From Bacillota bacterium (GTDB lineage: Bacteria > Bacillota > Clostridia > Christensenellales > Aristaeellaceae), in the NCBI GenBank assembly GCA_023436585.1, contig JAEZIN010000027.1:65229-129228 (forward strand): a stretch of DNA of 64,000 bases, read 5' to 3'. Below, one piece after another: positions 26,577-35,027 of the stretch. A model generated the notes under the pieces. It searched no databases and was not told the DNA's origin. It saw only the letters and a program-made list of their open reading frames with translations. A program made the translations under genes and the position numbers. Numbering within the stretch: the stretch's first letter is position 1; the number at the start of each line of letters is the position of its first letter.

Positions 26577-27644
26577 ATGAGAAACAGGTTCTCCATCCGG
26601 TTCCTTTTGCTGGCGGCATTTTTGATGCTGCTGATGCAAATAAGGACGGCGACGGGATCGGCTGAGGAGGTTCGGATATTTACAGATTCGGCAGGCCGGC
26701 AGGCGGTCGTGCCTTCAAAAATCCTTCGGATTGCCCCTTCGGGACAGCTTGCGCAGATCGTATTGTACAGCCTGTGTCCGGATCGGCTGATTGGTTGGTC
26801 GGCAAAACCCGGACAGGCGCTGCTGCCCTATCTGCCGGATACGATGGCGGATCTGCCGGTCTTCGGGCAGTTTTATGGCAGGAATATGAGCCTGAACCTG
26901 GAAGCGCTGATTGCCGCAAAGCCGGATGTCATCATTGACATTGGCGAAAGGAAGGCAACGATCCGGGAAGATATGGACGTTATACAACAGCAAACGGGCA
27001 TTCCGGTAGTGTTTGTGGAGGCGACCCTTTATACCATGGACGAGGCGTATGCCCTGCTGGGCAGGTTGCTGGACATGCAGGAGGAAGCAGCCGCACTGGC
27101 CCGGTACGCCAAGGATACGGTGGAGGAAGCCAGGCTGCTGAGCTCCGCCATTACGGAAAACAGGAAGGTCAGGGTGTATTATGCCGAAGGGGACGACGGC
27201 CTCTTAACCGATGCCTCAGGGTCCATCCACGCGGATGTCATTGATCTGGTAGGCGCAAGGAACGTGGCACAGGTGGTTTTGGGTGGTGGCTCCGGCATGA
27301 ACCCCGTCTCCATGGAGCAGGTGATGCTCTGGCAGCCGGATGTGATTTTGTTCGCTCCCGGCGGTGTGTATGAAATGGCGGAGACCGACCCGCTTTGGCT
27401 GAATCTTTCGGCCATGCGAAACGGCCGGTATTACGAGATACCCAACGGCCCCTTCCATTGGCTGGGGCGCCCGCCGGCCGTGAACCGGCTGCTGGGCATC
27501 AAATGGCTGGGCAACCTTCTGTATCCTAAGGTGTATGCCTGCGATATGATTGCGGAAGCGCAGCGGTTTTACAAGCTGTTTTACCACGTCGACTTAAGCG
27601 ATCAGGCAGCCCGGGAACTGATGGCGCACTCCACCCTGCGCTGA
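26577..27644 (+). CDS. Periplasmic-binding protein of the FecCD-type importer (PF01497 fold, 355 aa)
   Basis: Two-lobed helical-backbone binding protein. It has an N-terminal signal peptide (RFLLLAAFLMLLM, likely cut near ATGS-AEE) without a lipobox cysteine. It then reads IFTDSAGRQAVVPSKILRIA, the typical entry strand, with AAKPDVIID and LWQPDVILF marking the two lobe repeats. The start is ATG 26577 or GTG 26568, both near GGAAGGCGGG. It is 39 bases downstream of the ATPase. The DSAGR entry is frequent in iron and related metal-chelate receptors; assignment beyond that is not safe. Confidence 0.87.
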   Translation: MRNRFSIRFLLLAAFLMLLMQIRTATGSAEEVRIFTDSAGRQAVVPSKILRIAPSGQLAQIVLYSLCPDRLIGWSAKPGQALLPYLPDTMADLPVFGQFYGRNMSLNLEALIAAKPDVIIDIGERKATIREDMDVIQQQTGIPVVFVEATLYTMDEAYALLGRLLDMQEEAAALARYAKDTVEEARLLSSAITENRKVRVYYAEGDDGLLTDASGSIHADVIDLVGARNVAQVVLGGGSGMNPVSMEQVMLWQPDVILFAPGGVYEMAETDPLWLNLSAMRNGRYYEIPNGPFHWLGRPPAVNRLLGIKWLGNLLYPKVYACDMIAEAQRFYKLFYHVDLSDQAARELMAHSTLR

Positions 27645-27740
27645 AGGTCAAATGTGGATACGGTGCTGCGGGAAGTCAGCGTGAAGGCGTGCCGCCAGGT
27701 CCGTTGAAATGGAAAGTGTGGAACGTTCGTTAGCATACGT

Positions 27741-28436
27741 TCAGCGGAGCGTGGACAGAATTTGAAAATGATTCTTCCTGTAGCGGATAAGCCCCTCCTT
27801 TTGCATGCGGCTAAGCTCCCTGGACAGGGCGCTGCGGTCGACGCAAAGATAGCAGGCCAGCGCTTCCCTGTTCATGGAGAGGTGTAGGGTGCTGGACTTC
27901 TTTTTTTCCTGTATGGCCAGGTACATGCAAACGCGTTCCCGAAGGCTTTTCTTGGAGAGGATATCAATTTTGTACAGCTGCCGGATATTTGCGTTGGCGA
28001 CAATCTCCAGCAGGTTCTTTATAAGCCTGCACCGGATGGCTTCCTGGAGGATGCCGCAGTTTGCGATGGCATCATAGGGAAATGTCAGGACGGTCACATC
28101 GGTTTTGCTTGTAATGTTCAAGGGGCTTATTCGGGTGGGCGTGCATACGATTTCCGCCGTGTATACTTCGCAAGGTGATACCTCCCGGAGCAATAGCAGA
28201 TTGCCATGGATATCCTCCTTGAAAATATCCAGCCGGCCGCTGAGCAAAATGCCGATTTCGCGCACCTCGCTGTCGATACCAATGAGCGTAACGCCCTTTT
28301 CAAACTGCCGGAGCCTTACCTGAAGAAGCGGATACAACTCCGCCATTTCTTTTTGCGTGAACCCGCTGAAGATAGCAGCTTCAGCCAAACGCCCGTCAAA
28401 TTGACCGGCCGAGGTATGGAGTGCTTTGTCTGTCAT
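27741..28436 (-). CDS. Crp/Fnr-family transcription regulator (231 aa)
   Basis: Cyclic-nucleotide-binding-fold regulator with an N-terminal beta-roll (about 18-125) and a C-terminal winged helix with MNREALACYLCVDRSALSRELSRMQKEG (about 184-211). There is no N-terminal cysteine cluster of the FNR iron-sulfur type; the six or so cysteines are scattered. The preferred start is ATG 28436 (GGGAG upstream); the longer frame to 28538 lacks a site. It is convergent with the metal importer and divergent from the chemoreceptor. Its family often reacts to oxygen, nitric oxide or carbon monoxide; the signal here is unknown. Confidence 0.87.
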   Translation of the reverse strand: MTDKALHTSAGQFDGRLAEAAIFSGFTQKEMAELYPLLQVRLRQFEKGVTLIGIDSEVREIGILLSGRLDIFKEDIHGNLLLLREVSPCEVYTAEIVCTPTRISPLNITSKTDVTVLTFPYDAIANCGILQEAIRCRLIKNLLEIVANANIRQLYKIDILSKKSLRERVCMYLAIQEKKKSSTLHLSMNREALACYLCVDRSALSRELSRMQKEGLIRYRKNHFQILSTLR

Positions 28437-28801
28437 TGTTAGAACTCCCTGTATTTGCTGGAATACAGGATGCGCATAGGATATAAACACTATGCGCAGA
28501 AAGTGCCGGACCTTGCACCAAGTCAGAAAAAACTGCATATACAGCTATGTTTGTGCATAGAAATTGCCCGCCGCAATGGGGAAACAATGGCCCTGAACTC
28601 TGCCCCGCAGCTGTGGCTTTCTATTTTACTGCTGCTGTTCAACCTGTAAATTGCATTGACCTAATACGCCATATTGGAAGAATGCAGTTGAAATTGCATA
28701 TTAATGGTGATACAATGACATAAAAGGAGAAGTCGAATTTTACGTTTTTTTGGTGGTATCTTTATCAATATCCATTATTTACAAATGAAGGAGCACACCT
28801 C
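28437..28801. promoter_or_regulatory. Divergent intergenic region, Crp-like regulator / chemoreceptor
   Basis: A 365-base gap. It holds a clear plus-strand promoter (28688-28716) and presumably the minus-strand promoter of the regulator. A 20-codon frame (28587-28649) with GGGG before its ATG encodes a hydrophobic peptide of doubtful reality. Confidence 0.5.
28688..28716 (+). promoter_or_regulatory. Sigma-A promoter of the chemoreceptor gene
   Basis: TTGAAA (28688-28693), 17-base spacer, TACAAT (28711-28716), about 85 bases before the GTG start of the chemoreceptor gene. Confidence 0.7.
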
Positions 28802-30508
28802 GTGAGAAACATCAATCTTCGTATTAAGATGCTTATTTTTTCCGTGATGGCTGCTGCGTTGATCCTGCTGGTATGGGCGCTCTCCGTATCCCTTTTTGAG
28901 AACACGAAAATTGGCAGCAAATTATACGATGAAATCATGCTTTCCAACGAGCTGACAACGGATATCAAACCGCCTGTGGAGTATGTAATCGAAGCGTATG
29001 CGGTTGCGCAGGAATATATCGGAACGGACGGCTCCGACCAGAGGGAAGAATTGTATACATCTTTCCAAGCTCTGAAACAAGCCTTTCAGGAGCGGTATTT
29101 GTTTTGGGATGCGCACATTACGGATAATGAAATGCGGCAGGTTTTTTTGAAAGACGCGCATGATTCCGCCGTACATTTCTTTGATGTATTTGAAAACGAG
29201 GTTGTGCCTGCAGGCAAGAACTACAACGCCGTTCAGATGAAGATGGCACAGCGAAATCTCAAGACCGCTTATACGGAGCATCGCGCCGCCATAGACAAGA
29301 CATTGACGCTGTCTGACAATTGGCGGACAGGCTTGCTAAAAACGGCGGAAGAAACCACCCAAAGAGACAATTTCATGCTGAATATTATCGTTATATGCGG
29401 CCTGCTGGCCTGCGTGGCGGTAAGCTTGCTGATTACCCTTCCGCTTTCGAAAACCGCCAAGTATGTAACCGGCGTGATGGAACGCATCGCCGAGGGGGAC
29501 TTGTCTGCCACTATCAACGACAGATACATTTCCCGGGATGAAATGGGCCGGCTGTGCCTGTCCACAAAGCGGACGGCCGAACGGCTGAACGGGTATCTTT
29601 CGTATATCAATGAAATCACCGCGGTACTGAATTCCATGGCCGCCGGGGATATGCGCATCCGCCTTGCCAATGATTACAGCGGTGAGTTTGCGGCTATCAA
29701 GCAGGCGCTGCTGGAAATAGCGTCTTCGCTGAACAATACGCTCAATGCCATCACGGTTGCGTCCAGCCAGGTCAACGCAGGCGCGAAGCGGATCTCCGAA
29801 GAAGCGCAGACACTTTCTCATGGTGTGCAGACGCAGGCGAGCTCCATCGAGCAATTGACCTCTTCCATAGAAAGCGTATCCGTACAGGCTAAGGATAACG
29901 CGAACAATGTAAAGAAAGCCACGGAATATGTGAGCAGGGCAGTCGTTGGAATCGGCCAGAGCAATGAAACCATGCACAAGATGCTGGATTCCATGGACAG
30001 GATCAGCAAAACCTCCGGCGAGATCGGCCAGATCATCAAGGTGATCGATGATATCGCGTTCCAAACGAACATCCTGGCCCTCAATGCCGCGGTAGAGGCG
30101 GCCCGGGCAGGTTCCGCCGGCAGCGGGTTTGCCGTTGTGGCAGGCGAAGTACGCAATCTGGCGGGCAAATCATCGGAAGCTGCCAAGCAGACGACACGGC
30201 TCATCGAGGCGTCCCTCAAGGCCATATCCGGCGGCGCAAAATATTCGGAGGATACGGCCAAGGAGCTTGAGGAAGTGGCCCGGGAAGCGGAACAGATCAA
30301 GGCAGCTATTGCTGGCATTGAAACCGCCTCGGCAACCCAGGCCGCCGCAATCGAACAGATCAAGCAGGGCCTCAAGCAGATTTCCGATGTGGTGCAGAGC
30401 AACGCCGCTGCGTCCGAGGAAAGCGCCTCTGCCTCCGAGGAAATGTTCAGCCAGTCTACGCTGCTAAAGGAAGAAGTGGACAAGTTCACGCTGGACGGAA
30501 TGATGTAA
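28802..30508 (+). CDS. Methyl-accepting chemotaxis protein (568 aa)
   Basis: Membrane chemoreceptor with TM1 at about 11-31, an extracytoplasmic helical region of about 160 residues, and TM2 near 194-213. A HAMP domain follows, then a second HAMP-like unit (LNSMAAGDMRIRLANDYSGE). The cytoplasmic signalling helix carries the invariant hairpin tip IAFQTNILALNAAVEAARAG (about 420-439). There is no PAS domain and no C-terminal pentapeptide tether. The start is a GTG at 28802 with GAAGGAGCACACCTC in front. A terminator follows. It may work with the CheX/hemerythrin pair. Confidence 0.93.
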   Translation: MRNINLRIKMLIFSVMAAALILLVWALSVSLFENTKIGSKLYDEIMLSNELTTDIKPPVEYVIEAYAVAQEYIGTDGSDQREELYTSFQALKQAFQERYLFWDAHITDNEMRQVFLKDAHDSAVHFFDVFENEVVPAGKNYNAVQMKMAQRNLKTAYTEHRAAIDKTLTLSDNWRTGLLKTAEETTQRDNFMLNIIVICGLLACVAVSLLITLPLSKTAKYVTGVMERIAEGDLSATINDRYISRDEMGRLCLSTKRTAERLNGYLSYINEITAVLNSMAAGDMRIRLANDYSGEFAAIKQALLEIASSLNNTLNAITVASSQVNAGAKRISEEAQTLSHGVQTQASSIEQLTSSIESVSVQAKDNANNVKKATEYVSRAVVGIGQSNETMHKMLDSMDRISKTSGEIGQIIKVIDDIAFQTNILALNAAVEAARAGSAGSGFAVVAGEVRNLAGKSSEAAKQTTRLIEASLKAISGGAKYSEDTAKELEEVAREAEQIKAAIAGIETASATQAAAIEQIKQGLKQISDVVQSNAAASEESASASEEMFSQSTLLKEEVDKFTLDGMM

Positions 30509-30535
30509 GCAATCAAGCAAATAACTATATGAACA

Positions 30536-30567
30536 AAGAGGAGGAAGCCGTTAGGCTCCTCCTCTTG
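30536..30567 (+). terminator. Intrinsic terminator of the chemoreceptor gene
   Basis: AAGAGGAGG...AGCC pairs with GGCT...CCTCCTCTT around a GTTA-type loop with one bulged A, followed by GTATTTCC. Confidence 0.7.
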
Positions 30568-30621
30568 TATTTCCTATAACACAGGGTATATTCTGTTCCT
30601 TGCATATGACCATGGGAAAGA

Positions 30622-32616
30622 TTATGCTTTTTCTGTTTCAGCCTGTTCCGGTGAATTTGCGGACGGTTCGGGCACGTGCTGCAAGGAGACGCCCAGTTTA
30701 TCCAGCGTGATGAACTTCAGCAGTGTATCCATTACGGTGCTGCCGTTTCCCGAATCGCCTGAACCGCTCTGATTGCCGCCCATATGGACGACCGTTTTGG
30801 GAACGATATCGACCTTGGCGTTTTTGATGGCGTCCGCCAGCTTGTCGGTGATCTCCTGGATCACGCGGAATTCCGCGCCGCCATACGCCTTGACCTGCGC
30901 CTCGATGGCTTGGGCCTTGGCAAGGCCGACGTTGGATTCCTTGGACGCTTCCGCTTCGCCTTCCAGTCTCACCTTGGAGGCGTGGGCCCTGGCCAGCGCG
31001 ACGATCTGGTTGGATTCCTGCTCCGCACGGCTGGCCAGAGCGGCACCGTTGTTGCCCTCAATCTCGATTTGAATCTTCGATCTGGTGAGGAAGCTTTGCT
31101 GCTCCGCTGTTGCCTGCGCCTCACGCAGGGATTTTTCGCTTTCAGCCGCGGACTGCTGCTTTTGGTAGGTCACTTTCTTTTCTTCGGCAATCTGCCTTTC
31201 CCGAAGCTGCATCAATATGTTCTCAATCTGGGAATCGGCGACCGCGGTCTTGGGCGTGCCGATCAGCACCTCCTCCAATTGGAGGTTGTATTTTTCAAAT
31301 TTCATCCTCATCTCAAGAACGGCGCGTTCACGGATGGAGCTGCGCTCCTGTATCAGCTCGATCAAGGTTTTTGTCTGCGCCACATCCTTGAAATAGGCGC
31401 TGACCAGCGGATCCAGGGACTGGTTGACCAGCATGCCGATATCGCCAAAGCGCTGGATTACCCACGGCGCCTGCTTGTAGTCGATGTGCATAACCACCGA
31501 CAGCGGAAGGGAGGGCTCAAAAGCGTCCTTGGTGATGATGTCCACTTCCGTCAGGTTCTCATCGTACTTATGATCGCCGCTTTCGGTTTTGTTCCACTTC
31601 AATATGATGTTGGTTGTGGGGACGAGCACGACCTTGCCGGCGTCGGTGTTGAACGCATATTTGCCAGGCATCAGGGGCTTTTCCAGCACACCCTTGGAAC
31701 CGACGCTGACAAGCTCGCCGTGCTTGTAATCGGCGCCTGATGTATCCACCCCTTCGGTGCCGAAGAAAGAGACGACGACGCCGACATAACCGATGGAAAC
31801 GACAGTTTTGGGCCGGTATTCGACTGTGGCGAACAGACGGTTGATGTAATAGGTACCGTCTGTCAATACCTGAATTTGCTTGCCGCGCCGGCCGCCCAGT
31901 TCCAGGAACTTCTCGGGGTCCTGAAAGCTGGCATGCTCTTCTCCCACATCCGGAGCGATAATTTCGCCCTGCGCGATGGGTGTGCCGTCATGCACCGTTA
32001 CAATGCCCATCATGTCGCTGGATTCATTGCCCTTGCCCATAATCACCACGGGCGTGAAGCCTTCCCGGGCCGACAGCGTTTTTTGCATGCTTATAAGTTC
32101 GCTTTGCTCCTGCTTGGAGGTGCTGGCAATGGTTTTGATATCGCCGGAAGTGATGACAATAAACTGCGCCAGGTTGATGGCGTAGGTGCCCTCACGCAGA
32201 ATACCCCGCTGGGGGCCGCGCTGGCCGCCGTTTTTCAAAAACCCGGACACATCCTGAAAATTATTGGCTTGAGGAACGATCCGCCCCAGGGTCTGGACAG
32301 GGGACAACGGAAGCCCGTCACGGGCGAACAGGTAGGCGATGCTACCCTGGGGAATCGTAATCAGGGGATATTTATGGATTTTGTACATCAGCACGGATTT
32401 GAAATGGATGCCGCCGCGCAAAAGGTCCGGCGCATAACCTGCTTCTCCATGCAGCGCGATGATGGCATCCTTCAAAGAGCCTTTGGGGCTCCACCATTTT
32501 TCCACGACCGCCACTTCATTGGAATTGATGATCCGAAGCCCCAGAATCTTGAATATCAACAGGTAGAGGAAAAAAACGATACCAACAATGATTGCCGCGG
32601 TCTCCAACAGACTCAT
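30622..32616 (-). CDS. Large SPFH/band-7 (flotillin-like) membrane protein (664 aa)
   Basis: Membrane-anchored scaffold protein. It has one N-terminal membrane segment (about 6-28). Then come three related units of a G-x5-L-x-x-G-T/K-Y-x-I/F-N type (about 124-155, 237-268, 299-330), a band-7/SPFH domain (about 330-500), a charged coiled coil rich in Glu/Ala/Gln (about 500-600) and a Gly/Ser-rich tail. The start is the ATG at 32616, after TTGGAGGCGTGGTTT; earlier in-frame ATGs lack sites. A promoter (TTTTTA, 17, TATAAT; 32729-32701) lies upstream. The multi-unit N-terminal half is longer than in ordinary flotillins. Function unknown. Confidence 0.82.
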   Translation of the reverse strand: MSLLETAAIIVGIVFFLYLLIFKILGLRIINSNEVAVVEKWWSPKGSLKDAIIALHGEAGYAPDLLRGGIHFKSVLMYKIHKYPLITIPQGSIAYLFARDGLPLSPVQTLGRIVPQANNFQDVSGFLKNGGQRGPQRGILREGTYAINLAQFIVITSGDIKTIASTSKQEQSELISMQKTLSAREGFTPVVIMGKGNESSDMMGIVTVHDGTPIAQGEIIAPDVGEEHASFQDPEKFLELGGRRGKQIQVLTDGTYYINRLFATVEYRPKTVVSIGYVGVVVSFFGTEGVDTSGADYKHGELVSVGSKGVLEKPLMPGKYAFNTDAGKVVLVPTTNIILKWNKTESGDHKYDENLTEVDIITKDAFEPSLPLSVVMHIDYKQAPWVIQRFGDIGMLVNQSLDPLVSAYFKDVAQTKTLIELIQERSSIRERAVLEMRMKFEKYNLQLEEVLIGTPKTAVADSQIENILMQLRERQIAEEKKVTYQKQQSAAESEKSLREAQATAEQQSFLTRSKIQIEIEGNNGAALASRAEQESNQIVALARAHASKVRLEGEAEASKESNVGLAKAQAIEAQVKAYGGAEFRVIQEITDKLADAIKNAKVDIVPKTVVHMGGNQSGSGDSGNGSTVMDTLLKFITLDKLGVSLQHVPEPSANSPEQAETEKA

Positions 32617-32700
32617 AAACCACGCCTCCAACAAAATATTCATATTCGTATCATATAGAATATTCTTCACACAAAGCACCTCGAAGTTTATCCTACGCAG

Positions 32701-32729
32701 ATTATAGCATATGAAATGTTAAATAAAAA
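32701..32729 (-). promoter_or_regulatory. Putative sigma-A promoter of the SPFH gene
   Basis: On the minus strand, TTTTTA (32729-32724), 17 bases, TATAAT (32706-32701). The -10 is perfect and the -35 weak. Confidence 0.5.
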
Positions 32730-32774
32730 CAATGACGCTATAATTTTCAATTGAGAGAAAGGTACTAAAACAAA

Positions 32775-32801
32775 CAGGCCTGCCTTCAGCCGGCAAGCCT
32801 G
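32775..32801 (-). terminator. Intrinsic terminator after the ABC-F gene
   Basis: On the minus strand CAGGCTTGCC pairs with GGCAGGCCTG (one bulge each side) around GGCTGAA, followed by TTTGTTTTAG. It ends the ABC-F gene 87 bases after its stop. Confidence 0.7.
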
Positions 32802-32887
32802 GGTGTTGCGTTTGTGACATAACGGGCTATCTGTTTTGTTGATACGGTGTATATTGCCCGCGCTGCTCCATCTCTCTCACAAGCGCC

Positions 32888-34768
32888 TTACGTCTCCCTT
32901 TCGAGTTGCGTGGCTGCGGCCTCCCACAGCTTATACATGGCCGCAAGCCCGGCCTCGAGTGCTGCTTTTTCGGCGAGCACTTCGTTCAGCCGGACATAAT
33001 CGCTGGCGCATTCCTCGATCTTTTTGTCAAAGTCCGTGAGCTTTTCCTCCGCCCTTGCAATGTCCCGCTCCAGCACATTCAGCTTGCGCTCCGCCCGCTG
33101 GTCGCGGCCAGATGGCTTTGTAGTGGGCTTGGGCGCCTTTTCTTTTTCTTGCGGTGGTGCGGCTTGCTCCATAGCCTTCAACTTTCTATATCGCTCGTAA
33201 TCGCACGGCCAGTCACGAAAATTTCCATCTTCGATCTCCCATACGCGGTCGGCGAACCTGCGTATAAAGTACCTGTCATGGGAGACGAAAAGAAGCGCGC
33301 CTGTAAACTCCGCCACCGCTTCCTCAATCCATTCGCGGGAATTCAGGTCCAGGTGGTTTGTCGGTTCGTCCAGAATGAGTACATTCGCCCGCGACATCAT
33401 GATCAGGCACAGCCTAAGACGCGCCCGCTCGCCGCCTGAAAGCTGGGAGACCAGCTTGAACTGATCCTCGCCCCTAAAACGGAAGGCGCCCAGCCGGTCA
33501 CGCGCCTCCTGCGGCTGACAGTTTGCTTCATACAGAAGCGTATCGTAAAGCGTCCGCTCCGGATGTGAAAATTCCACCACTTGCGGAAGATACGCCCAAC
33601 GGGCGGAGGGCCCAAAGCTTGCCTTGCCCGTATCCGGAGATTCGAGCCCCATCAATATCTTTAAGAACGTGGTTTTGCCGCAGCCATTCGGCCCCAGCAG
33701 CGCGATACGTTCACCGTTCCCGCGCATCTGCGCGTTCACACCGGAAAAGAGTGTTTTCCCTCCGAAGGATTTTGAGAGATTCTCCGTCCAGAGCACCTTG
33801 TCCGCCAGGAACTGGTCGGAATGAAACCCCATCTCCATGCGCGATTGCCTTGTGGGCCGGTCAGTCTCCTGAACTCGCTCGATGCGCTTTTCCATCGCCC
33901 GCGCCTTCTTGTGGAGCGCGGGGTTATCGTAGACAGAACCCCAGGCCTTGAGCCTTTGCACCTGAAACTCCAGCTGCTTGACCTTAGCCTGCTCCCGCTG
34001 ATATCGCATGAGCTGCTGCTGGTATCGCTGCTCCTTCTCCTGGGCGTAAAAAGTATAGTTGCCGCCATAGAAGTTTGGTTTTCCATTTTCAAGCTCTACA
34101 ATCCTGGTGACCACCGCATCCAAAAAATAACGGTCATGGGATACGACCAGCACAGTTCCCTTATAGTGCAAGAGGTAATCCTCCAGCCATTCCATGGAGC
34201 GCGTATCCAAGTGGTTGGTTGGCTCATCCAGGAGGAGGACGTCCGTCTTCTCCAGAATCAGCCGGGCCAGGCTCACCCGCGTGCGCTCCCCGCCGGAGAG
34301 ATCGGAAAAAAGGCGCAGGCGCATCCCGGCATCGATTCCCAGCCCATTGGCAACCTTGTTGACCTCTGTCTCCCATTCGTAGCCGCCAAGGGACACATAC
34401 TCATCCATGAGCTGGGAATACCAGCCCGCATCGCCCTCATCCATGCCCGCGTGGATTTTTTCGATCTCCGCACCAATCTCAAATACACGGGTGAACGCCG
34501 CTTTCAGCACATCCTCGCTTGTGGTGCCCGGCCCGTAATGATTCAGCTGTGCCACATAGCCCAGCCTGAGCCCCTTTACAATGCTCGCGCTGCCGGCGTC
34601 TGGCGTAAGCTCGCCCGTAATGATTTTGAGCAGTGTCGTTTTCCCCGCACCGTTCCCGCCAAGCAGTCCTACACGCTCGCCCCGGTCAACCTGAAAGCTC
34701 ACACTGTCCAGCACGACACGGTCCTGCGCAAATGATTTCCTGACGGAGGAGATGTTGATATCAGCCAT
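32888..34768 (-). CDS. ABC-F family ATPase, YdiF/EttA-like (626 aa)
   Basis: Soluble protein of two ABC ATPase domains acting on the ribosome, not a transporter. The first Walker A is GGNGAGKTT and signature LSGGERTRVSLARL; the second is GPNGCGKTT and LSGGERARLRLCL. Between them is the P-site-tRNA-interaction linker of about 80 charged residues. The tail (about 535-626) is a coiled coil. The start is ATG 34768 (AGGTGGAAGAT upstream) rather than ATG 34798. It is monocistronic with its own terminator. A translation factor is more likely than an antibiotic-resistance factor. Confidence 0.9.
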   Translation of the reverse strand: MADINISSVRKSFAQDRVVLDSVSFQVDRGERVGLLGGNGAGKTTLLKIITGELTPDAGSASIVKGLRLGYVAQLNHYGPGTTSEDVLKAAFTRVFEIGAEIEKIHAGMDEGDAGWYSQLMDEYVSLGGYEWETEVNKVANGLGIDAGMRLRLFSDLSGGERTRVSLARLILEKTDVLLLDEPTNHLDTRSMEWLEDYLLHYKGTVLVVSHDRYFLDAVVTRIVELENGKPNFYGGNYTFYAQEKEQRYQQQLMRYQREQAKVKQLEFQVQRLKAWGSVYDNPALHKKARAMEKRIERVQETDRPTRQSRMEMGFHSDQFLADKVLWTENLSKSFGGKTLFSGVNAQMRGNGERIALLGPNGCGKTTFLKILMGLESPDTGKASFGPSARWAYLPQVVEFSHPERTLYDTLLYEANCQPQEARDRLGAFRFRGEDQFKLVSQLSGGERARLRLCLIMMSRANVLILDEPTNHLDLNSREWIEEAVAEFTGALLFVSHDRYFIRRFADRVWEIEDGNFRDWPCDYERYRKLKAMEQAAPPQEKEKAPKPTTKPSGRDQRAERKLNVLERDIARAEEKLTDFDKKIEECASDYVRLNEVLAEKAALEAGLAAMYKLWEAAATQLERET

Positions 34769-35027
34769 ATCTTCCACCTGTATGATTTGATATGCCAATT
34801 ATGAAGCACAACGCCGCCCGCGTCAATAAAACTAAACCATTTGGATAGGTTCAATGCCATAGATTATGATGCCTGCTGGATTCAAAATATTATCTACCAG
34901 CATGTCCATATCGGCCCTGTTTTGCCAATGTGAAAAAGACCTGCCTCATTAGCAAGCCTTTTCTTTGGCGATTGCCCCTTTTCATGTCTATAGCAACATT
35001 GCCGTCATAATAACGCATGTACCTTTT

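Noticed and set aside
34799..35027. Hairpin near 34930-34965 as a terminator of the aldo/keto reductase operon
   Set aside because: The stem is imperfect with bulges; a T-run on the proper strand is weak, so it was not called.
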